DNA of 64,000 nucleotides, from positions 2,542,001 through 2,606,000 of the forward strand of contig NZ_CP080419.1 of assembly GCF_019457595.1 (NCBI RefSeq), written 5' to 3'. The position numbers and the translations under genes were made by a program. This document shows positions 37,383 to 45,993 of this stretch, in pieces. How positions within the stretch are numbered: position 1 is the stretch's first letter; each line of letters starts with the position of its first letter. The notes below the pieces were generated by a model. That model was not told where the DNA came from and searched no databases. It was given only the letters and a program-made list of their open reading frames with translations. The DNA is from Shewanella psychrotolerans (GTDB lineage Bacteria > Pseudomonadota > Gammaproteobacteria > Enterobacterales > Shewanellaceae).

Positions 37383-37399
37383 AACTGATCATACCAGAG
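37383..37399. promoter_or_regulatory. FadR-like operator in the fadR-nhaB intergenic region
   Basis: AACTGATCATACCAGAG agrees with the FadR consensus AACTGGTCNGACCAGTT at 12 of 16 defined positions. It lies 38 bp upstream of the fadR start codon, so autoregulation is a reasonable inference. Confidence 0.5.
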
Positions 37400-37643
37400 C
37401 AGCGAAAAATGGAAACCTAATCTATGAGATTAGTCACTTAGATAAAAGACAATGCTCTCATTAATAGAAAAAGTGAGCTAAAAATCATAACAGTTATTAT
37501 TGTATTCTTGACGTAATCGTCAGTTTTTAGACTTTAGATTCAAAAAGGTATTAATTTATACATATCATTAAGCTACACTGAATCAAACAGTGGACAGTTA
37601 GTTAACTTTCTATAAAAAATAATTATACATTTGAGAGGGTGCC

Positions 37644-39239
37644 ATGCCTGTGACTATGAGTCAGGCGTTTATTGATAACTTCTTAGGTAATTCACCTAAG
37701 TGGTTCAAAATCGCAATTTTATCATTTCTAGTGATCAATCCAATCGTCTTCTATCTCAACCCATTCGTTGCTGGATGGTTATTGGTGGTAGAGTTTATTT
37801 TTACATTAGCAATGGCGTTAAAGTGCTACCCTCTCCAACCTGGTGGTCTATTGGCCATTGAAGCGGTATTTATCGGCATGACTTCCCCAAGTCAGGTACT
37901 GCATGAGATCGAAGCCAACCTAGAAGTATTACTGCTACTGATATTTATGGTTGCTGGTATCTACTTCATGAAACAGTTGCTGCTATTTGTGTTCACTAAG
38001 ATGATCACCAAGATCCGCTCTAAAATTGTCGTATCTTTGATGTTTTGTATTGCATCGGCATTTTTATCAGCCTTCCTAGACGCATTAACGGTTATCGCGG
38101 TAATTATTGCAGTAGCAGTTGGTTTTTACTCAATTTATCATAAAGTTGCATCAGGAAAGAACTTTTCTGATGATCATGACCACACCTCAGATCAACATGG
38201 TGAAGGTCACTCGTTATGTGAAAATGAGTTAGAAGCTTTCCGTGGTTTCCTACGTAACCTGCTTATGCATGCTGGTATAGGTACCGCTTTAGGTGGCGTT
38301 TGTACCATGGTCGGCGAGCCGCAAAACTTGATTATTGCCGCTCAAGCGAATTGGCAATTTGGTGAATTTGCCCTGCGAATGGGACCAGTGACGATTCCAG
38401 TATTTTTCGCGGGTATTGCAACCTGTTTCCTCGTTGAAAAATTTGGCGTGTTTGGCTATGGGCAACAACTTCCAGAGGCAGTGCACAAAATCCTATCTGA
38501 TTATGCCTCTTATGAAGACGCTCGTCGCACCAAGCACGACAAAATGAAGTTAATTGTCCAAGCATTAGTGGGCATCTGGCTGATTGTCGGTTTGGCGTTC
38601 CATTTAGCATCGGTAGGTCTTATCGGCTTATCGGTGATTATTGTTACAACAGCATTTAACGGCGTCACCAACGAACATGCGCTAGGTAAAGCATTTGAAG
38701 AGGCTCTGCCCTTCACCGCGCTACTGGCGGTATTCTTTGCTATCGTTGGCGTAATTATCGATCAACAACTGTTCGCCCCAGTGATCCAGTGGGCACTAAG
38801 TTACGAAGGTAACACTCAGCTGGTGATCTTCTACATTGCCAACGGTCTGCTCTCGATGGTGAGTGACAACGTATTTGTGGGCACTGTTTATATCAACGAG
38901 GTCAAGGCCGCTCTTTTAGATGGTCAAATTACTCGCGATCAGTTCGACCTACTCGCTGTAGCAATTAATACAGGAACCAATTTACCATCAGTTGCAACAC
39001 CAAATGGTCAAGCAGCCTTCCTGTTCCTATTAACATCGGCCATCGCACCATTAATTCGCCTCTCTTATGGCCGTATGGTATGGATGGCGCTGCCCTACAC
39101 TATCGTGCTATCAATTGTAGGCGTACTTGCTATCGAAACAGGTTTCTTAGCTGATATGACCCAATACTTTTATGATTCGCATATGCTGATCCATCATTCG
39201 GTAGCAGAAGCGGCAAAAGGTGTTGTGCCTAGCCATTAG
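37644..39239 (+). CDS. nhaB: Na+/H+ antiporter NhaB
   Basis: A 531-residue polytopic inner-membrane antiporter with about 12 hydrophobic segments. NhaB signatures: [20 protein letters not shown] at the N-terminus, [51 protein letters not shown], and [15 protein letters not shown]. It expels sodium at the cost of proton entry and helps with salt and alkaline pH. GAGAGGG provides the ribosome site for ATG 37644. The His-rich loop ([14 protein letters not shown], about residue 175) is common in the family. Confidence 0.95.
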   Translation: MPVTMSQAFIDNFLGNSPKWFKIAILSFLVINPIVFYLNPFVAGWLLVVEFIFTLAMALKCYPLQPGGLLAIEAVFIGMTSPSQVLHEIEANLEVLLLLIFMVAGIYFMKQLLLFVFTKMITKIRSKIVVSLMFCIASAFLSAFLDALTVIAVIIAVAVGFYSIYHKVASGKNFSDDHDHTSDQHGEGHSLCENELEAFRGFLRNLLMHAGIGTALGGVCTMVGEPQNLIIAAQANWQFGEFALRMGPVTIPVFFAGIATCFLVEKFGVFGYGQQLPEAVHKILSDYASYEDARRTKHDKMKLIVQALVGIWLIVGLAFHLASVGLIGLSVIIVTTAFNGVTNEHALGKAFEEALPFTALLAVFFAIVGVIIDQQLFAPVIQWALSYEGNTQLVIFYIANGLLSMVSDNVFVGTVYINEVKAALLDGQITRDQFDLLAVAINTGTNLPSVATPNGQAAFLFLLTSAIAPLIRLSYGRMVWMALPYTIVLSIVGVLAIETGFLADMTQYFYDSHMLIHHSVAEAAKGVVPSH

Positions 39240-39280
39240 TTTGTTGATTGACGGAACTTATTTAGTTTCGTAAAGTCTTA

Positions 39281-39312
39281 AAAACGCCTCTAGATGTTAG
39301 AGGCGTTTTTTT
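39281..39312. terminator. Rho-independent terminator between nhaB and dsbB
   Basis: AAAACGCCTCTA - GATGT - TAGAGGCGTTTTTTT. The TTG start of dsbB follows only 15 bp later, so dsbB expression may depend on read-through or on a promoter inside the nhaB end. Confidence 0.88.
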
Positions 39313-39326
39313 ATAGGAGAAGATTT

Positions 39327-39842
39327 TTGACTGCACTGACCCAATTTGCACAGTCTCGAATGGCATGGATAGTCTTGATGACCAGCGCCATAGCCTTAGA
39401 GATATGCGCTCTGTTTTTCCAATATGTAATGAAACTTGACCCTTGTGTCATGTGTATCTATCAGCGTGTTGCTATTTTAGGGTTGCTGTTTGCAGGCCTT
39501 ATCGGCGTTATCGGTTGCCAATTTCGCCTCGTTCGCTTCTTAGGAGTATTGGCATGGGGCATAAGCACAGCTTGGGGGTTAAAGTTGGCCTTGGAATTAG
39601 TTGAAATGCAAACGAATCCAAATCCCTTCTCAACCTGCTCATTTTTACCTGAATTTCCAAGTTGGATGCCGCTACACGAATGGTTACCTTCAGTCTTCCT
39701 GCCAACCGGCATGTGTACCGATGTTCCTTGGGAGCTATTTGGGGTTACAATGCCACAATGGATGGTGGTCGCCTTTAGCACTTACCTGATTGCCTTGGTG
39801 GTGTTTATTATTCCGGCATTGATGCCAACGAAGAAGGCTTGA
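39327..39842 (+). CDS. dsbB: Disulfide bond formation protein DsbB
   Basis: A 171-residue inner-membrane protein with four hydrophobic segments that reoxidises DsbA and passes electrons to quinone. From the TTG at 39327, which has AGGAGA six bases upstream, the redox cysteines fall at C40/C43 (CVMC) and C104/C130, almost exactly the E. coli positions (41, 44, 104, 130). This supports the TTG. The ATG at 39294 lies within the terminator hairpin and has no ribosome site, so it was rejected. Confidence 0.92.
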   Translation: MTALTQFAQSRMAWIVLMTSAIALEICALFFQYVMKLDPCVMCIYQRVAILGLLFAGLIGVIGCQFRLVRFLGVLAWGISTAWGLKLALELVEMQTNPNPFSTCSFLPEFPSWMPLHEWLPSVFLPTGMCTDVPWELFGVTMPQWMVVAFSTYLIALVVFIIPALMPTKKA

Positions 39843-39868
39843 TGTGCGATCAAGGTATCGCTTTTAAG

Positions 39869-39892
39869 AAACGCCCTAACGGGCGTTTTTTT
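39869..39892 (+). terminator. Rho-independent terminator after dsbB
   Basis: AAACGCCC - TAAC - GGGCGTTTTTTT, 26 bp after the stop codon. Confidence 0.9.
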
Positions 39893-39992
39893 GTGGCTAG
39901 CTATCGCCTAGCCACAGATGTAGCTTGTTCACACATCTACCTTGAATCCTATTAACTAGATATTTGAAAATCACTCCTTCAATCTAGTTAAT
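39893..39992. repeat. Three consecutive perfect inverted repeats downstream of dsbB
   Basis: GTGGCTAG/CTAGCCAC (39893-39900, 39908-39915), AGATGT/ACATCT (39916-39921, 39933-39938) and ATTAACTAGAT/ATCTAGTTAAT (39951-39961, 39982-39992). All are perfect and are arranged end to end. Non-coding. Confidence 0.6.
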
Positions 39993-40010
39993 AGCCTGCG
40001 GCTCGCTTAT

Positions 40011-40096
40011 GTGCAGATACATCTGCTACACGCCGTAAATCCATCCTTGGAGGCTCGACGATGGCATCCCTGCCATCGACGTCCGCAGATGCATCT
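40011..40096 (+). repeat. Hairpin-rich intergenic repeat, copy 1
   Basis: It contains GCAGAT-AC-ATCTGC (40013-40026), CGCCGTAAATCCATCC (from 40031), the stem CGATGGCA-TCCC-TGCCATCG (40059-40078) and the palindrome AGATGCATCT (40087-40096). The part from 40031 to 40080 aligns with the reverse complement of 42336-42385 (CGCCG.AA...CATCC.TG..GGCTC, then a stem around ATCCCTG). The stretch from here to 40304 holds no supportable gene. Confidence 0.6.
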
Positions 40097-40532
40097 ACAC
40101 TAGGTATCTAACGCCTCTTCGATTTGGCGGCATTGATAGCGAGTAGCTTATCAAGTCTTCTATTGAGTTAGAGCCAAACCCTTTGTTTCCGAACATAAAT
40201 AAGGGAATTTTGATTCTTTCGAGCAGCAACAACCTACATGGTTATTTATCAAGAACACTTTATTGAAAGTCCTGCCAGCTTGTTAACACCGCTTGACGCA
40301 CTTATTACAACTTTGATTTCAAAGCATCATGAAGCTCTTCAATGACACCAACCAAAGAAACAAAGCGCTCACAACTGTTATAGTTGTCTGGATATACCCA
40401 GTTTAAAAAGGGTAATGAATCTACACTACCAATAATTGATTCAAGAGAAGTCTGATTTTCAAGGTTTGTCAGTGGTCTTTGAAGTTTCTTTGAATGTATA
40501 TGGCCTATATAGTCATTACGAAAACTAACAAT

Positions 40533-40535
40533 ACC
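40533..40535. repeat. Target-site duplication, left copy
   Basis: ACC immediately outside the left IS end; repeated at 41770-41772. Confidence 0.8.
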
Positions 40536-40553
40536 TGGTAAGCCCCTAATTTC

Positions 40554-41418
40554 TTAGACACTTAACTGTTTCTCAAAGTACTGTTTTTCGAACTGCACAG
40601 GAGACAGTCCATTATTACTACCATGACGACGCACAGGATTATAGAAATATTCGATATAGTTAAATATTTCTGAGCGAGCTTCATCTCTGTTTTTATAGAT
40701 TTTTCTCTTAACTCTATCTTTCTTCAGCAACGAGAAAAAGCTTTCCGCGACAGCATTATCATGACAGTTTCCTCGTCGACTCATACTGGCTTCTAAATTG
40801 TGCTCTTTTAAGAAGCTACGCCAATCAGAACAGGTATATTGCACTCCTTGGTCAGAATGTATCAAAACCTTACATTTCGGTGAACGTCGCCAAATGGCCA
40901 TTAATAGTGCATCAATTACCAAGTCAGCTTTAGGTGTATTCTTCATCGTCCAACCCACGACTTGACGAGAAAAAAGGTCAATAACAACTGTTAAATATAG
41001 CCAGCCCTCATGCGTACGGATATAGGTAAAGTCGGTCACCCAAACCTTGTTGGGTTCTGCGACATCAAAGCCACGATTTAACGTATTTGGTGCCGTGTGG
41101 CTAATATTCCCACCTCCAAAGCTTGGATTGCGTTTGTAACCTCGAATGGCCTTTATTTGGGCTTCCTTCATTATTCGATAAACACGATTTTTCCCGACGC
41201 TTTCGCCATCGTCTTTTAAATCTAAAGTCAGGTTTCGATAACCGTAGACACAACCGCTCTCTAGCCAAAATTGCTTAATTTTGCCCAGAAGTCGCTTATC
41301 TTCAATGGTACGCTTACTACAGGGCTGCTTTAGCCAAGCATAAAAACCACTACGATGAACATTGAGCACTCGGCACAGTACGGCTATGGGATATTGGTCG
41401 AGTCGAGACTTTATGAAC
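40554..41418 (-). CDS. IS3-family transposase OrfB (DDE integrase domain)
   Basis: The OrfB frame overlaps the end of orfA. Its conserved residues begin upstream of the first GTG (41369): ...EKYTFIKSRLDQYPIAVLCR, then VLNVHRSGFYAWLKQ. The HTH_21-like region is followed by the rve core with the DDE triad: Asp in WVTDFTYI, Asp in IHSDQGVQY, Glu in NAVAESFFSLLKK. It is expected to be made as an OrfAB fusion by -1 frameshifting at the A_AAG lysine codon just before the orfA stop. The triad is complete, so activity is plausible. Confidence 0.9.
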
Positions 41419-41707
41419 GTGTACTTTTCTTTGACTCGCTTGCAAAGTACACGGCGGCCTCCTTTAGTATATTTCGCTCTTCCGTGACTCGCCGAAGCTC
41501 TGCTTTCAGTTTACGAATTTCGTCTTGCTGATTATCAATGGTGATGTGTTGCTTCTCTGGTTTATCGAACTTGTTAATCCAGTTATGCAAGCTTTTAGTT
41601 GTGATACCTAACCTTTCTGCCACATCAGCGATTTTATAACCACGTTCAGTGACTTGTTTGACGGCTTCAATTTTGAACTCATCAGGATAACGTTTTCCGC
41701 GCATGTA
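41411..41707 (-). CDS. IS3-family transposase OrfA (helix-turn-helix)
   Basis: About 98 residues from ATG 41704 (MRGKRYPDEFKI; an upstream ATG at 41716 adds four). It has the helix-turn-helix KIEAVKQVTERGYKIADVAE..LGITTKSLHNWINK, then a leucine-zipper-like coiled coil (IRKLKAELRRVTEERNILKEAA). It binds the IS ends and, fused to OrfB by frameshifting, forms the transposase. Confidence 0.88.
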   Translation of the reverse strand, partial: YMRGKRYPDEFKIEAVKQVTERGYKIADVAERLGITTKSLHNWINKFDKPEKQHITIDNQQDEIRKLKAELRRVTEERNILKEAAVYFASESKKSTRS

Positions 41708-41769
41708 ACACCTCATATTTTTGGTTCATTATAACTCTATGAAGTGTCTATTGTTCTAGGGGCTTACCA

Positions 41770-41772
41770 ACC
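41770..41772. repeat. Target-site duplication, right copy
   Basis: ACC immediately outside the right IS end; matches 40533-40535. Confidence 0.8.
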
Positions 41773-42222
41773 TTTGTTTTTAATTTCTTCTTGATAAGCA
41801 TTACGTACTGTCGTTAACTCAGGAACTTCCGTGTTGAGAACTTTACTGTACTTACGACAAAACTCTACGTATTTTGAGGCATTGATAAATATCGACGTAA
41901 AGCAGATTCTAAAAATATGCTTATTACTCACATCTGTCTTTTCGATGATAACCTTACGCCTAGTTTCTTTTATTAAAAGCACTGCACCTTTAAGGTCGCC
42001 CGCCAAACCGTCTAATATGAAAATTGCGTTTTCAACTTCGGACTTCATGGTACCTCTTTGAATGAATGAGAACAGAATTAACTTTTGAGGGATTTGATAG
42101 GCGCATGTTGGTTGGCTTTTTCATTCCCTGAATGGCGTGGTCGATGATTGATTCGATTTGGCCTAGCTCTGTCCTTGATTGGTGATACTTTAATCTATTT
42201 TGTTGCTGATATTCAACATCTC

Positions 42223-42242
42223 ATTTCACAATTTTGTGAAAT
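42223..42242. promoter_or_regulatory. 20-bp perfect palindrome, candidate operator of the HEPN-like gene
   Basis: ATTTCACAA-TT-TTGTGAAAT, 175 bp upstream of the ATG of the interrupted gene. The half-site spacing does not fit CRP (TGTGA-N6-TCACA). Autoregulation, as is common in toxin loci, is possible. Confidence 0.5.
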
Positions 42243-42313
42243 TTTTCTTTAGGAATAATAGCTTGTATCAATGAGCAACAGACGAAGTTAAATCGAAGAT
42301 ATGATAGATAAGA

Positions 42314-42403
42314 GTGTAAGCACGCTTTTGGCCTTCGAAATCAGGGATGATTTCGCAGAGCCCACACGGATGTGCTTGCGGCGTGCCAAAAGAGTGCTTG
42401 CAC
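42314..42403 (-). repeat. Hairpin-rich intergenic repeat, copy 2 (inverted relative to copy 1)
   Basis: The outer arms GTGTAAGCACGCTTTTGG (42314-42331) and CCAAAAGAGTGCTTGCAC (42386-42403) pair at 16 of 18 positions. The inner stem is CGAAATCA-GGGA-TGATTTCG (42336-42355). The reverse complement matches copy 1 (40031-40080) in CGCCG.AA...CATCC.TG..GGCTC and in the ATCCCTG stem. The interval 42049-42533 has no other supportable gene. Confidence 0.6.
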
Positions 42404-42533
42404 AACCCTCGCCGGGCAGGCGTTAGATAACAATGAAGTTATGGTTTTAGATACTTTAGCAAACAACTAAGCCCAACAGGCACAGCTGCAAGCTAAAACC
42501 ACATTTTTCTCACTTGAATGAGAAAGCGAAGGA

Positions 42534-42977
42534 CTAGTCGCTGTCCTTCAGTGGCCATAGCACGATGTGATCTTCTAGATATTTCACCTTATCTTCATTA
42601 ATCACTTTATTGCGTGTCGACATGCCCAAATCATGCATAGCTTGCTTGTCCCCGCCATTAAGTAACGGGTGCCAGCTAGGCAACTCCCTTCCCAAATATA
42701 GACGACGATAGGCACAGCTATCGGGCAACCAAGTCAGCTCTGAAATATTCTCGGGAGTGACTTTCGTGCAACTAGGCACAAAATTAAATCGCTGCTCGTA
42801 GTGCTGGCATTGACAATCTTTTCCATCTAGCAGTTTACACGCTGCGTTTGTGTAATAGAGTTCATCTGTTTCATCATCAATAATCTTATTGAGACAACAC
42901 TTTCCGCATCCATCACACAGCAGTTCCCACTCGTGGCCGTTCAGCTCAGTTAAGCTTTTATCTTTCCAAAATGACAT
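42534..42977 (-). CDS. ycgN: YcgN-family cysteine-cluster protein (UPF0260)
   Basis: A 147-residue cytoplasmic protein with the Cys-rich pattern CDGCGKCC...C...[10 protein letters not shown]...C, typical of the YkgJ/YcgN zinc- or iron-chelating cysteine-cluster family. Its function is unknown. The ordering with a transglycosylase homologue and ycgL next to minCDE resembles that of related gammaproteobacteria. Confidence 0.92.
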   Translation of the reverse strand: MSFWKDKSLTELNGHEWELLCDGCGKCCLNKIIDDETDELYYTNAACKLLDGKDCQCQHYEQRFNFVPSCTKVTPENISELTWLPDSCAYRRLYLGRELPSWHPLLNGGDKQAMHDLGMSTRNKVINEDKVKYLEDHIVLWPLKDSD

Positions 42978-43075
42978 CTTTCTCTAATTCTATAAAAAAG
43001 CCTGCAATCGCAGGCTAGTTTACACTATTTAGCTAAGACTCGGGACGATAAAGTCGACATTATCCAGCGTTCTCG

Positions 43076-44065
43076 CTAGTCAATTGCAGGATACTTTATT
43101 CGCTCCGAAAGATATGTCAGCGATAAAGCAAAATAGTCAGATGAGTGCCATTTCAGCAAGGCACGATAGTTGTCATAGACAAGGTACTTTCTACCCGTTA
43201 TGCCATCTGGCATGATTAACGAGACTTGCATCCCCTTCACCTTAGGGAGGTCTGATCCATCAAAACGTCTCACTCCCAGCTCCTGCCATTGCAAGAAAGG
43301 TTTTTGGGTCGCTAAACCAACAAGATCTTGCGAAATATCTTTAGGAACCTGTACCTGACGTCCCCAAGTCCCCTCATCGTTCCAGCCTAATTGCTTTAAA
43401 TAGTTAGCAGTGGATGCAAAAGCATCGGAGAGATTAGTCCAAATATCGATTTGGCCATCACCATTACCGTCTTGGGCATAGGAGGCATAATCAGTTGGTG
43501 AAAAATGGGGATAGCCCATTTTCCCTGACCAATTACTTTTCAGCGCAGAAAATTCGATATCGCTGCTCTGTAAAATTTTTAGCCCTGCAATAAACTCTTT
43601 ACGATAGAAGGCTTCGTTATCACCTCGGTAAGCATTAGAGGCAACAACAGTTAACACGGGATAATCACCGACATCGAGACCAAGAGATGAGGTCACTCCC
43701 CATAATGCGATCACAAATCGAGGTTGCACCTGATATTGCTTACCTAGGCGGTCAAACTCGGCTTTATTGGCCTTATAAAGCGCTCTTGATTGCTCAACTA
43801 AAGCGTCTGACACTAAGGAGGGTAGGTAATGTTCTAAGGTCTGAGGCGCTAATTCTTGATCATTAACCAACGCCTTCTTGAATAGCTTAATATTAGCGAA
43901 TGATTTATCGACAAAGCCTTGAGATATCCCTTCTTTAAGTGCTTGCAGTCTTAAACCATCTAGGTATTGTTCAAAACTCATCTCACTTTGGCTTGCCAAT
44001 ACTGTAGCACTTAGCTGCAATCCACTCAGTAGCGCAATTCCTAGTAAAATTCTTTTTAAAAACAT
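43076..44065 (-). CDS. MltB-family lytic transglycosylase homologue lacking the catalytic Glu
   Basis: 329 residues with signal peptide (ILLGIALLSGLQLSATVLA). The fold markers of the MltB/SLT_2 family are present: MGYPHFSPTDYASYA (about 183-197), then DGNGDGQIDIW and ANYLKQLGW. Active members carry G-[IV]-E-T-x-[WF]-G with the catalytic Glu. Here the segment is WGVTSSLG, so Thr125 occupies the Glu position, and the usual GQ.QFMPSSY is altered to GYPHFSPTDY. A non-catalytic or changed activity is predicted. The ATG at 44065 has GGAG upstream. It lies 18 bp after ycgL. Confidence 0.82.
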   Translation of the reverse strand: MFLKRILLGIALLSGLQLSATVLASQSEMSFEQYLDGLRLQALKEGISQGFVDKSFANIKLFKKALVNDQELAPQTLEHYLPSLVSDALVEQSRALYKANKAEFDRLGKQYQVQPRFVIALWGVTSSLGLDVGDYPVLTVVASNAYRGDNEAFYRKEFIAGLKILQSSDIEFSALKSNWSGKMGYPHFSPTDYASYAQDGNGDGQIDIWTNLSDAFASTANYLKQLGWNDEGTWGRQVQVPKDISQDLVGLATQKPFLQWQELGVRRFDGSDLPKVKGMQVSLIMPDGITGRKYLVYDNYRALLKWHSSDYFALSLTYLSERIKYPAID

Positions 44066-44083
44066 GCACGCTCCTATTGCCAA

Positions 44084-44365
44084 CTAATCCCGACTATAAC
44101 CTATCTCTTTTTTATATTCTTCGAGTAGATTAACCGGAGGTGGAGGTAATTGAAGATAATACCCCTTCTCTTCTAGTTCAACTTTTACTTTGTTTATATC
44201 AGCGATGCCTAAGTGTTGACGTTTATCAAGCGGTAAAATCATTACCAGTTCGGGTACGCCAAACATCGCCATCAACGCTTCTGGTACCCGTTCAAAATCA
44301 TTACGTTTTTCAATAAACAGATAGCATTCAGCTTTCAATCGACTCTTATATACAGCACATATCAT
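44084..44365 (-). CDS. ycgL: YcgL-domain protein
   Basis: A 93-residue small cytoplasmic protein. MICAVYKSRLKAECYLFIEK, the central LVMILPLDKRQHLG and the C-terminal KGYYLQLPPPP identify the YcgL family; its role is unknown. The ATG at 44365 gives the family-standard N-terminus, while TTG at 44392 would add nine residues. It is divergent from minC. Confidence 0.92.
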   Translation of the reverse strand: MICAVYKSRLKAECYLFIEKRNDFERVPEALMAMFGVPELVMILPLDKRQHLGIADINKVKVELEEKGYYLQLPPPPVNLLEEYKKEIGYSRD

Positions 44366-44491
44366 ATTCGGTGAAATTTCCAGGTTATTCAACTTGCCAG
44401 CAAATACCGCACACTATAACATGGTGGGTCAAGATTATTATACTATCTAACTGGCTTAGCTGGTTTATCTGATTAAAGAGCAAACTTAGGA

Positions 44492-45157
44492 ATGCAGAAA
44501 CCTAGCCTAGAATTAAAAGGCTCCTCTTTTACGCTTTCAGTGCTGCATATCAACCATACCGACCTGAATAAGGTTGCTGCTGAGCTGGATAGCAAATTAG
44601 CCATCGCACCACAGTTTTTTCTTGGCGCTCCTCTCGTTGTTAATCTAGGTGCTATTACCGACCCAGATTACAATTTGGCAGGATTAAAAGACCTGCTCAT
44701 CTCTCGAGAATTAGTCATTGTCGGTATTACCAGCGCGCCAAGTGCCATAGCCAATCAAGCTAAAGAGCTGGGGCTGGCTATCATCAAATCTGGCAAGCAA
44801 AGTTCCAGCCAACCACAGCTACCTAAAACGACCAAAATCATTAAACAGAATATTCGCTCGGGACAACAGGTTTATGCGCAAAACGGTGACCTCATCATTA
44901 TCGGTGCCGTTGGAAATGGTGCGGAAGTGATTGCAGATGGCAGCATACACATATACGGTAGTCTCAGAGGTAAGGCCATGGCGGGTGCGAGTGGCGACAT
45001 CAATGCCGTCATTGTTGCTCAAACATTAGATGCTGAACTGGTATCTATCGCAGGGCAATATTGGCTAACAGAAAATTTACAGGCTCATGCCTCGATTGAA
45101 AGCGGTTGTATCAGGCTTGACGGTGATAGCCTCACTGTTGAAGCGTTATCGCTATAG
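44492..45157 (+). CDS. minC: Septum-site-determining protein MinC
   Basis: 221 residues. The N-terminal FtsZ-inhibiting domain (about 1-100) and the C-terminal beta-helix domain are clear: [51 protein letters not shown]. Blocks FtsZ ring formation away from midcell when bound to MinD. First gene of minCDE; 24 bp before minD. Confidence 0.95.
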   Translation: MQKPSLELKGSSFTLSVLHINHTDLNKVAAELDSKLAIAPQFFLGAPLVVNLGAITDPDYNLAGLKDLLISRELVIVGITSAPSAIANQAKELGLAIIKSGKQSSSQPQLPKTTKIIKQNIRSGQQVYAQNGDLIIIGAVGNGAEVIADGSIHIYGSLRGKAMAGASGDINAVIVAQTLDAELVSIAGQYWLTENLQAHASIESGCIRLDGDSLTVEALSL

Positions 45158-45181
45158 AAATTTAAAAGGACAGAATTAAAC

Positions 45182-45991
45182 ATGGCACAAATCATTGTTG
45201 TCACCTCAGGTAAAGGCGGAGTGGGGAAAACCACTTCTAGTGCGGCAATTGCAACTGGGTTGGCGTTAAAAGGACACAAAACGGTTGTGGTCGATTTTGA
45301 TATCGGACTGCGTAACCTAGACCTTATCATGGGATGTGAGCGTCGTGTGGTTTATGACTTTGTTAATGTCATCAACGGCGAAGCTAACTTAAATCAAGCT
45401 CTCATCAAAGATAAGCATACCCCGAATCTGTTTGTATTACCTGCATCCCAGACTCGTGATAAAGATGCGCTTACCAAAGAAGGGGTTGGTACTGTTCTTA
45501 ATAATCTCAGTAAGGACTTTGAATACATCATCTGTGATTCGCCAGCAGGCATTGAAACTGGGGCGATGATGGCACTCTACTTTGCCGACATCGCAATTGT
45601 CACCACAAACCCAGAAGTCAGTTCAGTACGAGATTCTGATCGTATTCTCGGTATGTTACAGAGTAAGTCTAAGCGAGCGGAAGAAGGCTTAGAGCCAGTT
45701 AAAGAGTTTCTCTTATTAACCCGTTACTCTCCGTCTCGTGTTGCTACTGGTGAAATGCTCAGTGTGGCTGATGTGGAAGAGATCTTGGCCATTCCACTAT
45801 TAGGAGTGATCCCAGAGTCTCAAGCCGTACTTAAAGCCTCTAACTCAGGTGTTCCTGTGATCATGGATCAAGAAAGTGATGCAGGTAAGGCCTATAGCGA
45901 TAGCGTAGCAAGATTAACCGGTGAAGAGGTCGAAATGCGTTTCCTTACCGAAGAGAAAAAAGGATTCTTGAAAAGGATATTTGGTAGCTAA
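45182..45991 (+). CDS. minD: Septum-site-determining ATPase MinD
   Basis: 269 residues. The deviant Walker A is [14 protein letters not shown] at the N-terminus, with [23 protein letters not shown] (switch I region), [11 protein letters not shown] (Walker B) and a C-terminal amphipathic membrane-targeting helix ([13 protein letters not shown]). Drives pole-to-pole oscillation with MinE. minE starts two bases after its stop. Confidence 0.96.
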   Translation: MAQIIVVTSGKGGVGKTTSSAAIATGLALKGHKTVVVDFDIGLRNLDLIMGCERRVVYDFVNVINGEANLNQALIKDKHTPNLFVLPASQTRDKDALTKEGVGTVLNNLSKDFEYIICDSPAGIETGAMMALYFADIAIVTTNPEVSSVRDSDRILGMLQSKSKRAEEGLEPVKEFLLLTRYSPSRVATGEMLSVADVEEILAIPLLGVIPESQAVLKASNSGVPVIMDQESDAGKAYSDSVARLTGEEVEMRFLTEEKKGFLKRIFGS

Positions 45992-45993
45992 TT

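Larger units (their letters stand above)
40536..41769 (-). mobile_element. Complete IS3-family insertion sequence
   Basis: 1234 bp. The ends are TGGTAAGCCCCTA...TAGACACTT on the left and its inverted counterpart AAGTGTCTA...TAGGGGCTTACCA on the right: about 28 bp of imperfect inverted repeat, beginning TG and ending CA as in the family. It is flanked by a 3-bp ACC duplication. It encodes orfA and orfB on the minus strand, both apparently intact, so it may be active or recently inserted. Its composition is more AT-rich than the flanking core genes. Confidence 0.93.
40305..42048 (-). pseudogene. Gene of unknown function with HEPN-like motif, interrupted by an IS3-family element
   Basis: The N-terminal part is 42048-41770 (93 codons from ATG 42048); the C-terminal part is 40532-40305. 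Removing the IS and one copy of the ACC target duplication restores one uninterrupted 168-residue frame across the junction (...EEIKNKG|IVSFRNDYIGH...ELHDALKSKL). The sequence is helical, with no signal or membrane segment. R98-N-D-Y-I-G-H104 fits the R-x4-6-H motif of HEPN ribonucleases, with the polar residue after Arg that the family favours. HEPN proteins are often toxins or defence factors; that role is inference. The insertion falls five residues before the motif, so the present gene is inactive. Confidence 0.75.

Noticed and set aside
39294..39326. ATG start for dsbB at 39294
   Set aside because: The codon lies in the nhaB terminator hairpin without a ribosome site. The TTG at 39327 has AGGAGA upstream and puts all four redox cysteines within a residue of the E. 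coli positions.
40104..42432. Integron attC-like words: ATCTAACGCC at about 40106 and GGCGTTAGAT at about 42418
   Set aside because: Each site has only one of the two outer attC boxes and lacks the paired inner boxes in the right spacing. No integrase is present, so an integron cassette cannot be supported.
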